Source: Massilia sp. ZL223 (GTDB taxonomy: Bacteria; Pseudomonadota; Gammaproteobacteria; Burkholderiales; Burkholderiaceae_D). Taken from it: DNA of 49,597 nt. Under the pieces are notes generated by a model. That model made no database searches, had not been told where the DNA came from, and saw only the letters and a list, made by a program, of their open reading frames with translations. The stretch covers positions 1 through 49,597 of the forward strand of contig NZ_JAGPWD010000042.1 of assembly GCF_018119395.1 (NCBI RefSeq). Direction: 5' to 3'. Made by a program: the position numbers and the translations under genes. This document shows positions 1 to 10,160 of this stretch, in pieces. Position 1 is the first letter of the stretch; each line of letters starts with the position of its first letter.

Positions 1-469
1 CCGCTTCGATCGCCGCGACGTCGATTTTCCCCATCTGCATCATCGCCTCGAAGGCGCGCTTGGCCACGGCCGGGTCGGGGTCCGTGATCGCCTCCGACAG
101 CACGCGCGGGGTGATCTGCCACGACAGCCCCCACCTGTCCTTGCACCAGCCGCAGGCGCTTTCCTGCCCGCCGTTGCTCACGATCGCATTCCACAGGCGG
201 TCGGTTTCCTCCTGGTCGTCGGTCGCGATCTGGAAAGAGAAGGCTTCGTTGTGCTTGAAGGCCGGGCCGCCGTTCAGGCCCAGGCAAGGAATGCCGCATA
301 CGGTGAACTCCACCGTCAGGACGTCGCCCTGCTTGCCCGAGGGGTAGTCGCTCGGTGCATGGTGCACCGCCTTCACTTCGCTCTCTGGAAAGGTCGCCGC
401 GTAGAACTGCGCGGCTTCCAGCGCGTCATTATTGAACCAGAGACAAACCGTGTTCTTGCTGATCATCAT
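1..469 (-). CDS. VOC-family (PhnB-like) protein, 3' end cut by window edge
   Basis: The reading frame starts at 469 with two consecutive ATG codons (MMISKNTVCLWFNND) and runs off the left edge, so only about 156 residues are visible and no stop is seen. The pattern is that of the PhnB / 3-demethylubiquinone-methyltransferase-like branch of the glyoxalase/bleomycin-resistance (VOC) superfamily: an early WFN..A..A..FY segment, then GxPCLGLNGGPxFKHNEAFSF, then DQEETDRLW and the C-terminal ESACGWCKDRWGLSWQITP block. Proteins of this branch are small cytosolic beta-alpha-beta folds of mostly unknown substrate. The gene is on the same strand as the nucleoside operon and begins 59 bases after cdd ends, so read-through is possible, but nothing ties it functionally to that operon. 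Family assignment is fairly sure; function is unknown. Confidence 0.8.
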   Translation of the reverse strand, partial: MMISKNTVCLWFNNDALEAAQFYAATFPESEVKAVHHAPSDYPSGKQGDVLTVEFTVCGIPCLGLNGGPAFKHNEAFSFQIATDDQEETDRLWNAIVSNGGQESACGWCKDRWGLSWQITPRVLSEAITDPDPAVAKRAFEAMMQMGKIDVAAIEA

Positions 470-528
470 GCGCTCCCATGGTTGTTGGCTGCATAAGCTT
501 AGACCAGAGAGCGCATTCAGTCATCCAT

Positions 529-930
529 TTATCCCAAGTCCCGGCCGCCGAAGGCGTTCGGAAGCTGTTCGGCGGCCGTGGTTTCGAACACGTCGCCTTT
601 CAAGTTGGTCAGGACCACCGGCAGCGCGTTGCCGCCCAGTTCCAGGATCACCTGGCGGCAGGCGCCGCAGGGAGCGATCGGGCCGTCGGTCTGGCCGATC
701 ACGGCCAGGGCCGTGAAGTCGCCGGGCTTGTAGCCGCTGGCAATGGCGCTAAAAAAAGCGGTGCGCTCGGCGCAGTTGCACAGGCCGTAGGAGGCGTTCT
801 CCACGTTACAGCCGCGGAAGATGCGGCCATCCTTGCACTCCAGCGCCGCGCCGACCTGGAACTTCGAGTACGGCGTATAAGCCAGTTCGCGCGCGGCGCG
901 GGCTTCTTCGATCAGTTTCGCGTATTTCAT
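529..930 (-). CDS. cdd: cytidine deaminase
   Basis: This 133-residue protein hydrolyses cytidine and deoxycytidine to uridine and deoxyuridine plus ammonia in the cytosol, feeding pyrimidine nucleosides to the phosphorylase encoded just upstream. The length fits the short homotetrameric class of cytidine deaminase. The zinc and catalytic motif is complete: NCAERTA gives Cys53 and the proton-shuttling Glu55, and PCGACRQ gives Cys88 and Cys91. The substrate loop FQVGAALE is also present near residue 24. It is the last clear gene of the punA-deoB-deoC-ALDH-deoA-cdd operon and starts 11 bases after deoA stops, with a GAGAGGG ribosome site in that gap. Identity is secure. Confidence 0.96.
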   Translation of the reverse strand: MKYAKLIEEARAARELAYTPYSKFQVGAALECKDGRIFRGCNVENASYGLCNCAERTAFFSAIASGYKPGDFTALAVIGQTDGPIAPCGACRQVILELGGNALPVVLTNLKGDVFETTAAEQLPNAFGGRDLG

Positions 931-941
931 CCTGCCCTCTC

Positions 942-2264
<1,323 letters not shown>

Positions 2265-2318
2265 GACGTTTCCCTATCTGAATAGTGTTAGCGCTGCTTC
2301 GCGCGTTATCTTCAAAAC

Positions 2319-2420
2319 GTCATTCCCGCGAAGGCGGGAATCCAAGTCCGCTGCGCCGCCGCAAAAATAATCGTAGGCGGTCTGCATGCAAACTTGGATT
2401 CCCGCCTTCGCGGGAATGAC
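2319..2420. repeat. REP-like inverted pair (copy 1) inside the deo operon
   Basis: Two 29-base units, 2319-2347 and 2392-2420, are exact inverted copies of each other separated by 44 bases. Each unit is itself a hairpin (TCCCGC / GCGGGA around a short loop), flanked by GTCAT on one side and CCAAGT on the other. The same unit occurs as inverted pairs at 17991-18098 and 35800-35883. The block fills the gap between the ALDH stop (2457) and deoA start (2264) within a co-directional operon, where such structures commonly protect upstream mRNA from 3' exonucleases or attenuate read-through. No RAYT transposase gene is in the window. Confidence 0.93.
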
Positions 2421-2456
2421 GGTGTGCTTATGTAGCGGGTCTTTTAAACGCCGTCG

Positions 2457-4835
2457 TTACACGCCGTACGGAATCCACACGTTCTTCACCTGCGTCGCGT
2501 GCTGCAGCACCGCGCGGCCGGCCGCCTGCTTCGCGTCGAACCAGTCGCGGCCCTTGCCGCCGCCGGTCCAGGTGCGCTTGAGCGAATCCGCCGACAGGCG
2601 CTCCACTTCCGCGCAGCCTTCGGCGTTGCCGTCATGGCGCCACACGGCGTCCACATCGGCGTGCGAAGCCAGCGTACGCGCCAGCTCGGAGCTGGAGCCG
2701 GTCACGATGTTCAGCGCGCCGCCCGGCAGGTCCGAGGTGTCCAGCACCTGGTACAGGTCGGTCGCCGACAGCGGCGAGGCTTCCGACGGCACCGCGATCA
2801 CGCGGTTGCCCATCGCCAGCGCAGGAGCCACCAGCGAGATGAAGCCCAGCAGCGGGTTCTCGTTCGGGCAGATGACGCCGATCACGCCAACCGGCTCGTT
2901 CAGCGCCACGGTGATGCCGTGCATCGGCGGCTGGTGGGCCTGGCCGTCGTACTTGTCGCACCACGCCGCCCAGGTGAACAGGCGCTCGATCGAGGCCTGC
3001 ACTTCGCGCTCGGCGTTCCTGCTGCCGGTCTGCGCAGCGATGCGGGCCGCGAATTCGTCGGCGCGGATCGCCAGGTTCTCGGCGATGTAGTACAGCACCT
3101 GCGCGCGGTTGTGCGCAGTGGCCTTGGACCAGCCGGAGGCCTTGTGCGCCGCTTCCACGGCGTTGCGGATGTCCTTGCGGTTGCCTTCGCCGACGTCGGC
3201 CAGGAAGGCGCCGTTGGCGCCATGGATGGCGCGGCTGTAGGCGCCGTCAGGGCGTGCCTGCTTGCCGCCGATGTAGAGCTTGGCGGTGCGGTCCACGGCG
3301 AACGGGCTGTCCGATTCAGCCGGCTTGAGCTTGCCCTTCTCCGCCACCAGCGGCGCGGCCGGGCGTGCATCTTCCGACAACGGGGTCAGGTACTCGTACA
3401 TGCCTTCCTTGCCGCCTTCGCGGCCATAGCCCGATTCCTTGTAGCCACCGAAGCCGCAAGCGGCGTCGAACTGGTTGGCGGTGTTGATCCACACGACGCC
3501 GGCCTTGATCTGCGGCGCCACGTCCAGGGCCAGCGAAATCGATTCCGACCACACGCAGGCGGCCAGGCCGTACACGGTGTTGTTGGCCAGCTGGACCGCC
3601 TCGCCCGGGGTGCGGAAGCTCATCGCCACCAGCACCGGGCCGAAGATTTCAGCCTGGGCCACGGCGGCCGAGGTCGAGGCGCCGGTGATCAGGGTCGGCA
3701 GGTACCAGGAGCCGGTGGCCGGGGCTTCGCAGGCCGGCTGCCACACTTCACAGCCTTCCAAACGGGCCGATTCCACCAGGCCGTGGATACGCTGCTGCTG
3801 GACCGGGTCCACCAGCGCGCCGATGTCGTTCGACTTGTCCAGCGGCGAGCCCACACGCAGGTTTTGCATGCGCACCTTGACCTTGGCGATGAACTTGTCG
3901 TAGACCGATTCCTGCACCAGCAGGCGCGAACCCGCGCAGCAGACCTGGCCCTGGTTGAACCAGATCGAATCGACCAGGCCTTCGACGGCCGCGTCCAGGT
4001 CGGCGTCCTCGAACACGATGAAGGGCGACTTGCCGCCCAGTTCCAGCGACAGCTTCTTGCCGCTGCCCGCGGTGGCCTTGCGGATCAGGCGGCCGACTTC
4101 GGTCGAGCCGGTGAAGGCCAGCTTGTCGATGCCCGGGTGGTTCACGATGGCTTCGCCCACGCGGCCGTCGCCGGTGACGATGTTGACCACACCGGCCGGC
4201 ACGCCGGCGCGCTGGCAGATCTCGGCGAACAGCAGCGCGGTCAGCGGGGTGTACTCGGCCGGCTTGAACACGACCGTGTTACCGGCGGCCAGGGCCGGGG
4301 CGATCTTCCATGCCAACATCAAGAGCGGGAAGTTCCACGGCACGATCTGGCCCACCACGCCCACTGCGCGGTACTCTAGAAATTCTTCCGACTGCAGCTG
4401 GGCCCAGCCTGCGTGGTGGTAGAAGTGGCGCGCGGCCAGCGGCAGGTCGGCATCGCGGGTTTCGCGGATGGTCTTGCCGTTGTCCAGGGTCTCGAGCACC
4501 GCGAACAGGCGCGAGTGCTTCTGCAGCAGGCGCGCCAGCGCGTACATGATCTTGGCGCGGCCATGGCCGCCCAGGGCCACCCAGCCCGGCTGCGCGCGGC
4601 GCGCGGCTTCCACGGCGCGCTCGACGTCGGCATTGGTTGCCTGGGTCACTTGCGCCAGCTCGCTGGCGTCGGCCGGGTTGCTGGTGGCGAAAGTCTCGCC
4701 TGCTTCGGTCCAGGCGTTGTCGATGAACAGTCCGAAACGGCGTCCATGCTGGTCCAGCCACGCAATCGCTTCCTTGGTGCTTTCTGGTGCGGGGCCGTAA
4801 TCCATGGTCTGAAGAATCTCTTTAATAGTTGGCAT
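2457..4835 (-). CDS. two-domain aldehyde dehydrogenase, ALDH16 type
   Basis: At 792 residues this is far longer than a classical aldehyde dehydrogenase (about 490). Residues 1-490 form a complete ALDH: PWNFP with Asn168, FTGSTEVG near 241, general base Glu265 in LELGGKSP, and catalytic Cys299 in NQGQVCCAGSR. From about residue 510 a second ALDH-like segment follows (LYIGGK, EPVGVIGVICPNENPLLGF, ALAMGNRVIAVPS, GGALNIVTG) but it lacks an ALDH-type catalytic cysteine block and ends early. This two-domain layout is that of the ALDH16 family, whose bacterial members keep the catalytic cysteine. The gene lies 18 bases after deoC, so the likely role is oxidising the acetaldehyde released by DeoC to acetate (inference from context). 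Catalytic competence of domain 1 is clear; the true substrate is not. Confidence 0.9.
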   Translation of the reverse strand: MPTIKEILQTMDYGPAPESTKEAIAWLDQHGRRFGLFIDNAWTEAGETFATSNPADASELAQVTQATNADVERAVEAARRAQPGWVALGGHGRAKIMYALARLLQKHSRLFAVLETLDNGKTIRETRDADLPLAARHFYHHAGWAQLQSEEFLEYRAVGVVGQIVPWNFPLLMLAWKIAPALAAGNTVVFKPAEYTPLTALLFAEICQRAGVPAGVVNIVTGDGRVGEAIVNHPGIDKLAFTGSTEVGRLIRKATAGSGKKLSLELGGKSPFIVFEDADLDAAVEGLVDSIWFNQGQVCCAGSRLLVQESVYDKFIAKVKVRMQNLRVGSPLDKSNDIGALVDPVQQQRIHGLVESARLEGCEVWQPACEAPATGSWYLPTLITGASTSAAVAQAEIFGPVLVAMSFRTPGEAVQLANNTVYGLAACVWSESISLALDVAPQIKAGVVWINTANQFDAACGFGGYKESGYGREGGKEGMYEYLTPLSEDARPAAPLVAEKGKLKPAESDSPFAVDRTAKLYIGGKQARPDGAYSRAIHGANGAFLADVGEGNRKDIRNAVEAAHKASGWSKATAHNRAQVLYYIAENLAIRADEFAARIAAQTGSRNAEREVQASIERLFTWAAWCDKYDGQAHQPPMHGITVALNEPVGVIGVICPNENPLLGFISLVAPALAMGNRVIAVPSEASPLSATDLYQVLDTSDLPGGALNIVTGSSSELARTLASHADVDAVWRHDGNAEGCAEVERLSADSLKRTWTGGGKGRDWFDAKQAAGRAVLQHATQVKNVWIPYGV

Positions 4836-4853
4836 GACGAATCCGTTGGATGT

Positions 4854-5810
4854 TTAAGGTTGCGCGTGGCGATGGGCAGCCGAGTAGTTGCCGGTGACGT
4901 AGTGCTCGAGCTGGCGCTCGATGTCGGTCAGCAGGCTCGATGCGCCGATGCGGAACAGGTGCGGCTGCAGCCACTCGTTGCCCAGCTCTTCCTTCATCAC
5001 AGTCAGGTATTGCAGGGCCGACTTGGCGGTCGAGACGCCGCCGGCCGGCTTGTAGCCGACCATGAAGCCGGTCTGCTCGTAGTATTCGCGGATCGCGCGC
5101 ACCATGACCAGGGAAACCGGGATGGTGGCGTTCACGCCTTCCTTGCCGGTCGAGGTCTTGATGAAGTCGGCGCCGGCCATCATGCACACCCACGAAGCCT
5201 TGGCCACGTTTTCCAGGGTCACCAGGTCGCCGGTGGCGAGGATCGCCTTCACATGCGCTTCGCCGCAGGCCAGGCGGTAGGCCAGCATCTCGTCGTACAG
5301 CGCTTGCCAGTTGCCGGTCAGGACGTGCTGGCGGGTGATCACGATGTCGATCTCGGTCGCGCCCGCGGCCACCGACAGCTCGATCTCGCGGATCTTGGTT
5401 TCCAGGCTGGACAGGCCGGCCGGGAAGGCGGTCGAGACCGCGGCGATCGGCAGGCGGCCCTGCAGGACCTTGACGGCCGGCTGGATCATTTCGTGGTACA
5501 CGCAGACGGCGCCGGTGCTCAGCGACTCCAGCCCCAAGGCCTGCATCAGGTCGGTGCGGATCGGGCGCATGGCCTTCATGCACAGGCGCTCGACGCGGCC
5601 CGGGGTGTCGTCGCCCGACAGGGTGGTCAGGTCCATGCACTCGATGGCGCGGATCAGCCAGGCGGCCTGGTATTCCTTCTTGACCGTGCGGCGGTTGGCC
5701 AGGCTGGCGGCGCGGCGGTCGGCCGCATTGCGGTTGACCTTGAGGCCGTTGACCAGGCCCAGGTCCAGGCCGACGGCGGTGTTACGTTTGAAATCCAGAG
5801 GCTGGGTCAT
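4854..5810 (-). CDS. deoC: deoxyribose-phosphate aldolase, long form
   Basis: DeoC cleaves 2-deoxyribose-5-phosphate to glyceraldehyde-3-phosphate and acetaldehyde, the exit of deoxynucleoside catabolism to glycolysis. The start is the ATG at 5810 (MTQPLDFKRN), which overlaps the deoB stop by four bases (ATGA), a sign of translational coupling; a longer in-frame reading upstream is just deoB antiframe and is rejected. The 318 residues equal the long class typical of animals and some bacteria, against about 260 in E. coli. The Schiff-base lysine is Lys218 in GADFIKTSTGKEG, the partner lysine is Lys254 in GYKPAGGVST, and Asp155 lies in TEIDIVI. All catalytic residues are present. Confidence 0.96.
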   Translation of the reverse strand: MTQPLDFKRNTAVGLDLGLVNGLKVNRNAADRRAASLANRRTVKKEYQAAWLIRAIECMDLTTLSGDDTPGRVERLCMKAMRPIRTDLMQALGLESLSTGAVCVYHEMIQPAVKVLQGRLPIAAVSTAFPAGLSSLETKIREIELSVAAGATEIDIVITRQHVLTGNWQALYDEMLAYRLACGEAHVKAILATGDLVTLENVAKASWVCMMAGADFIKTSTGKEGVNATIPVSLVMVRAIREYYEQTGFMVGYKPAGGVSTAKSALQYLTVMKEELGNEWLQPHLFRIGASSLLTDIERQLEHYVTGNYSAAHRHAQP

Positions 5811-7000
5811 AGCAGTGCGGTTCCGTTCGAAAGTGGTTTGACGCCGAGGTGCTTGGCCAGGGTGGCGCCGATGTCGGAGAAAGTGGAAGCGGTCGGCAGT
5901 TCCTGCGCCTTCACGGCCGGGCCGAAGAAGATCATCGGGATGTGCTCGCGGGTGTGGTCCGAGCCCGGCGCGGTCGGGTCGCAGCCATGGTCGGCGGTGA
6001 TCACGACCATGTCGCCTTCCTTCAGCTTGGCCATGAATTCCGGCAGGCGCGCGTCCAGCTCGTGCAGCGCGTTGGCATAGCCGGCGACGTCGCGGCGGTG
6101 GCCGAAGTGCATGTCGAAGTCGACGAAGTTCACGAAGCTCAGCGATTTTTCCGGCGCGGTGTCGGCCACTTCCAGCAGGCGGTCGAACAGGGCCATGTTG
6201 TCCGGGCCCTTGATCAGCTGGGTCACGCCCTGGGCCGCGAAGATGTCGCTGATCTTGCCCAGTGCGATCACCTCGCCGCCGGCGTCCTTGACGTGGTCGA
6301 GCAGGGTCGGGCTGGTCGGCGGCACGGCGTAGTCGTGACGGTTGGCGGTGCGCTTGTACTTGCCGTTCGCGCCCAGGAAAGGACGCGCGATCACGCGGCC
6401 GATGTTGTAGGGCTTGACCAGCTGGTAGGCCGCTTCGCACACCTGGTACAGGCGCTCCAGGCCGAAGTGCTCTTCGTGCGCGGCGATCTGCAGCACCGAG
6501 TCGGCCGAGGTGTACAGGATCGGCTTGCCGGTCGCGACATGCTCGTCGCCCAGCTCGTCGATGATGGTGGTGCCCGATGCGTGGCAGTTGCCGAGCCAGC
6601 CGGCGACGCCGGTGATCTCTTGCAGCTTGTCGGTCAGCTCTTGCGGGAAGGACGGCACGGTCTTGGGGAAGTAGCCCCAGTCGAACAGCACCGGCACGCC
6701 GGCGATTTCCCAGTGGCCGCTCTGCGTGTCCTTGCCGGTCGACTGCTCGCGTGCGACGCCCCAGGCGCCGCTGAAGCCTTCGCGCAGCGCGAAGCCGGGC
6801 GCCCACTCGCCGCTGGCCTTGTGGCCGGCGGCCGCCAGGCCCAGGCGCTCCAGGTTAGGCAGCGACATCGGCTTGCCTTCTTTGGCGGCCCATTCGGCGA
6901 TGTGGCCGAAGGTGTTGGCGCCCGTGTCGCCGTATTTGTCGGCATCGGGCAGCGCGCCCAGGCCGAAGGAATCAAGCAGGAGAATGAATGCGCGTGACAT
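5807..7000 (-). CDS. deoB: phosphopentomutase
   Basis: DeoB moves the phosphate of ribose-1-phosphate or deoxyribose-1-phosphate to position 5, linking the phosphorylases to DeoC and the pentose phosphate pathway. The 397-residue length is standard. The alkaline-phosphatase-fold metal sites are visible: LLLDSFGLGALPDADKYGDTGANT at the N terminus, then DFDMHFGHRRD and DHGCDPTAPGSDHTREHIP near the C terminus. The ATG at 7000 has a GAGGGA ribosome site. It begins 24 bases after punA ends and overlaps deoC by four bases. Identity is secure. Confidence 0.97.
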   Translation of the reverse strand: MSRAFILLLDSFGLGALPDADKYGDTGANTFGHIAEWAAKEGKPMSLPNLERLGLAAAGHKASGEWAPGFALREGFSGAWGVAREQSTGKDTQSGHWEIAGVPVLFDWGYFPKTVPSFPQELTDKLQEITGVAGWLGNCHASGTTIIDELGDEHVATGKPILYTSADSVLQIAAHEEHFGLERLYQVCEAAYQLVKPYNIGRVIARPFLGANGKYKRTANRHDYAVPPTSPTLLDHVKDAGGEVIALGKISDIFAAQGVTQLIKGPDNMALFDRLLEVADTAPEKSLSFVNFVDFDMHFGHRRDVAGYANALHELDARLPEFMAKLKEGDMVVITADHGCDPTAPGSDHTREHIPMIFFGPAVKAQELPTASTFSDIGATLAKHLGVKPLSNGTALL

Positions 7001-7024
7001 GGTGTCCCTCGCTAATAAAGATGA

Positions 7025-7867
7025 TCAGGCTGCGCTGCGCGGGGTCGCGCCCAGGCGCTCGATGAAGGACTGGATCAGGGTGACCATGTCCTTGGCCGCG
7101 ACGGCGGCGTACTTCAGGGTCTGCTCGTGCGACAGCGCGAACGGGGTCAGGCCTTCGGCCAGGTTGGTGATGGCCGAGACGGCTGCGACCTTCAGGCCGC
7201 AGTGGCGCGCTGCGATCACTTCCGGGATCAGCGACATGCCGACCACGTCGGCGCCCAGGGTGCGGAAGGCGCGGATCTCGGCGGCGGTCTCGAAGTGCGG
7301 GCCGGCGGCGGCCAGGTAGACGCCTTCGTGCAGGGTGATGCCCTTCTCCATCGCGGTGGCCTTGATCATCTCACGGGTTTCCGCATCGTAGGCGTTGGCC
7401 ATGCTGAAGAAGCGCGGGCCGAAGCGCTCGTCGTTCGGGCCGGCCATCGGGCTGCCCGGCAGGAAGTTGATGTGGTCAAGGATCGCGACCAGCGAGCCGG
7501 CGTCGGCCTCGACACGCAGCGAACCGGCGGCATTGGTCACGAACAGCAGTTCGCAGCCGATCTGCTTCAGGGTGCGGATGGCCGAAGTCATCACGCCCGG
7601 GCCGTAGCCTTCGTAGAAGTGGCCGCGGCCCTTCATGCAGGCGACCGGCACGCCCCCGAGGGTGCCCAGCACCAGCTCTCCCGCGTGGCCGTGCACGGTG
7701 CTGATCGGGAAGCCCGGCAGGTCGGCGTAGCTGATCGCTACCGCGTCCGCCATCTGCTCGGCCAGCACGCCCAGGCCGGAACCGAGGATCAGCGCCACGC
7801 GCGGCATAAAGCCCGGCTTGCGGGCGCGGATGATGTCGGCGGCTTCGAATGGGGTATTGCTGGACAT
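7025..7867 (-). CDS. punA: purine nucleoside phosphorylase, trimeric (PunA/XapA) class
   Basis: This 280-residue enzyme splits inosine, guanosine and/or xanthosine and their deoxy forms with phosphate to free base plus pentose-1-phosphate. It belongs to the trimeric PNP/MTAP class rather than the hexameric DeoD class: ILGSGLG phosphate loop near 27, VHGHAGEL and GRGHFYEG, VTNAAGSL in the middle, and the base-site stretch GMSLIPEVIAARHCGL followed by ITNLAEGL. Choice between guanosine/inosine and xanthosine specificity cannot be made by eye. It is the first gene of the deo operon, with an AAGGAAG ribosome site and the shared T-N11-A promoter about 100 bases upstream. The hypoxanthine and guanine it frees would feed GuaD and Xdh at 35.9-42 kb. 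Confidence 0.93.
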   Translation of the reverse strand: MSSNTPFEAADIIRARKPGFMPRVALILGSGLGVLAEQMADAVAISYADLPGFPISTVHGHAGELVLGTLGGVPVACMKGRGHFYEGYGPGVMTSAIRTLKQIGCELLFVTNAAGSLRVEADAGSLVAILDHINFLPGSPMAGPNDERFGPRFFSMANAYDAETREMIKATAMEKGITLHEGVYLAAAGPHFETAAEIRAFRTLGADVVGMSLIPEVIAARHCGLKVAAVSAITNLAEGLTPFALSHEQTLKYAAVAAKDMVTLIQSFIERLGATPRSAA

Positions 7868-7951
7868 GGGGCTTCCTTGTTGTGCTGTATCGGGGGACGT
7901 GTTCTGGAGGGGCTGTGCGGCACTGCTAGGGGTAACGCCGGGTTAGCCGAA

Positions 7952-8027
7952 TATTATAACTATGCATGAGGCCGATTATGTATGGCAAATACCATTTTTC
8001 TTCCCGATTTATATCATCAAGCAATAA
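7952..8027 (-). promoter_or_regulatory. deo operon promoter with LysR-type T-N11-A box
   Basis: Read towards punA: TTAT-N11-ATAA spans 8027-8009 (centre about 8018), then AAATGGTATTTGCCA (to about 7983) whose TTGCCA serves as -35, an 18-base spacer, and CATAGT at 7964-7959 as -10, placing the start near 7952 and the box near -66. A perfect TATAAT at 7958-7953 is an alternative -10. The same ordered elements precede the BMP transporter gene and the TonB receptor gene. The site sits between divergent operons, one of which ends in a LysR gene, the classical LTTR arrangement. The elements are seen; regulator identity is inferred. Confidence 0.75.
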
Positions 8028-8063
8028 ATCCTGCATCCGGTGCTAAGATCGGAGGCGGCCGGT

Positions 8064-8104
8064 TTGACATCCGCCAAACATTTATCTAGTATCTCCAAAC
8101 ATTT
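8064..8104 (+). promoter_or_regulatory. psuK promoter with paired 10-bp repeats
   Basis: TTGACA at 8064-8069, a 17-base spacer and TAGTAT at 8087-8092 form a near-consensus sigma-70 promoter for psuK, with a start near 8099. CCAAACATTT occurs twice, at 8074-8083 (within the spacer) and 8095-8104 (over the start), exactly 21 bases apart, two helical turns, as expected for a repressor dimer pair. Because of this promoter the apparent upstream start codons (GTG 8040, TTG 8064) are unlikely to be used. Confidence 0.68.
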
Positions 8105-8120
8105 GTTTAAAAGCGAGATC

Positions 8121-9230
8121 GTGAGCGACCTGCCCAAGAAAGAACAGCTCTACGAGCTGATCCGCGCCAACCCCTTCATTTCGCAGCAAGACCTGGCCGC
8201 GCAGCTGGGCTTGTCGCGCTCGGCCGTCGCCAACTACATCGCCACCCTGGTGCGCGAACGCCGCATCCTGGGCCGCGCCTACGTGCTGCCCGACCACCGT
8301 CCCATCGTCTGCATCGGCGCCTCCAACCTCGACCGCAAGCTGCGCACGCTCGGCAAGCTTGCCATGGCTACCTCGAATCCGGCGCGCCAGATCGAGTCCT
8401 TCGGCGGCGTCGCGCGCAACATCGCCGAGAACCTGGCGCGCCTGGGCGCCCCGGTCTCCCTGATCACCGCGGTCGGCGCCGACGCCTCGGGCCGCGCCCT
8501 GCTCGCCCATGCGGAAGACGCCGGCATCGACACCCGCGCCGCCCTGCGCCTGAGCGGGCATGCGACCGGCACCTACACGGCGGTGCTCGACCAGGACGGC
8601 GCCATGGCCGTGGCCCTGGCCGACATGGCGATCCACGACGAAATCACCCCTGGCTACCTGGCCGCGCGCGCGCAGCAGCGCGGCAGCGCGGCCCTGGTCG
8701 TGGCCGACCTGAACCTGCCGCAGGCGAGCATCGCGGCCCTGGTCGACGACGCCGCGCGCGACGGCGTGCCCCTGGTGCTGGTGGCGGTGTCCGAACCGAA
8801 GATGGCGCGCCTGCCGCGCAAGCTGGCCGGCGTGCGCCTCCTGATCCTCAATGCCGGCGAACTGGCGGCCCGGGTCGGCCGTCCGCTCTCGAATGAAACA
8901 GACATCGCCGGCGCCTGCGCCGAGGTCCAGCGCGACGGCGTGCAGGACCTGATCGTCACGCAAGGCGGCGACGGCGTGCTGTACACGAGCGCCGCCGGCC
9001 TGGCGCGCCTGCCCGCGCCGCCGGCGCAGGTGGTCGACGTGACCGGCGCCGGCGACGCCTTCGCGGCCGCAGTCTGCTGGTCGCTGCACAGCGGCGACGA
9101 AGGCCTGGCCCTGGCCTGCCGCCGCGGCCTGCAGCTCGCGGCCATGACCGTCGGCTGCGCCCAGACCGTCTGCCCGCAGCTCGAACCCGGCCATCTCGAC
9201 GGCCTCCTTCAAGAACTCATCCTGGACTGA
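8121..9230 (+). CDS. psuK: pseudouridine kinase, PfkB family with N-terminal helix-turn-helix
   Basis: The protein phosphorylates pseudouridine to pseudouridine-5'-phosphate for PsuG. I place the start at GTG 8121 (MSDLPKKEQLYEL), 22 bases after the predicted transcription start; the frame is open further upstream but that stretch holds the promoter. Residues 8-50 are a winged helix (ISQQDLAAQLGLSRSAVANYIATLVRERRILGRAYVL), and from about residue 57 a PfkB/ribokinase domain follows: FGGVARNIAENLARLGAPVSLITAVGAD, and signature 2 DVTGAGDAFAAAV with the catalytic Asp. HTH-PfkB fusions are known among nucleoside kinases; the fused domain may let the kinase control its own operon. psuG follows 2 bases after the stop, which fixes the substrate well. 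About 369 residues. Confidence 0.9.
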   Translation: MSDLPKKEQLYELIRANPFISQQDLAAQLGLSRSAVANYIATLVRERRILGRAYVLPDHRPIVCIGASNLDRKLRTLGKLAMATSNPARQIESFGGVARNIAENLARLGAPVSLITAVGADASGRALLAHAEDAGIDTRAALRLSGHATGTYTAVLDQDGAMAVALADMAIHDEITPGYLAARAQQRGSAALVVADLNLPQASIAALVDDAARDGVPLVLVAVSEPKMARLPRKLAGVRLLILNAGELAARVGRPLSNETDIAGACAEVQRDGVQDLIVTQGGDGVLYTSAAGLARLPAPPAQVVDVTGAGDAFAAAVCWSLHSGDEGLALACRRGLQLAAMTVGCAQTVCPQLEPGHLDGLLQELILD

Positions 9231-9232
9231 CC

Positions 9233-10150
<918 letters not shown>

Positions 10151-10160
10151 AACGGACACC

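Noticed and set aside
8040..8120. Upstream GTG (8040) or TTG (8064) starts for psuK
   Set aside because: GGAGG lies at a good distance from TTG 8064, but that TTG is part of a perfect TTGACA -35 with a 17-base-spaced TAGTAT; transcription would begin after it. GTG 8121 is preferred.
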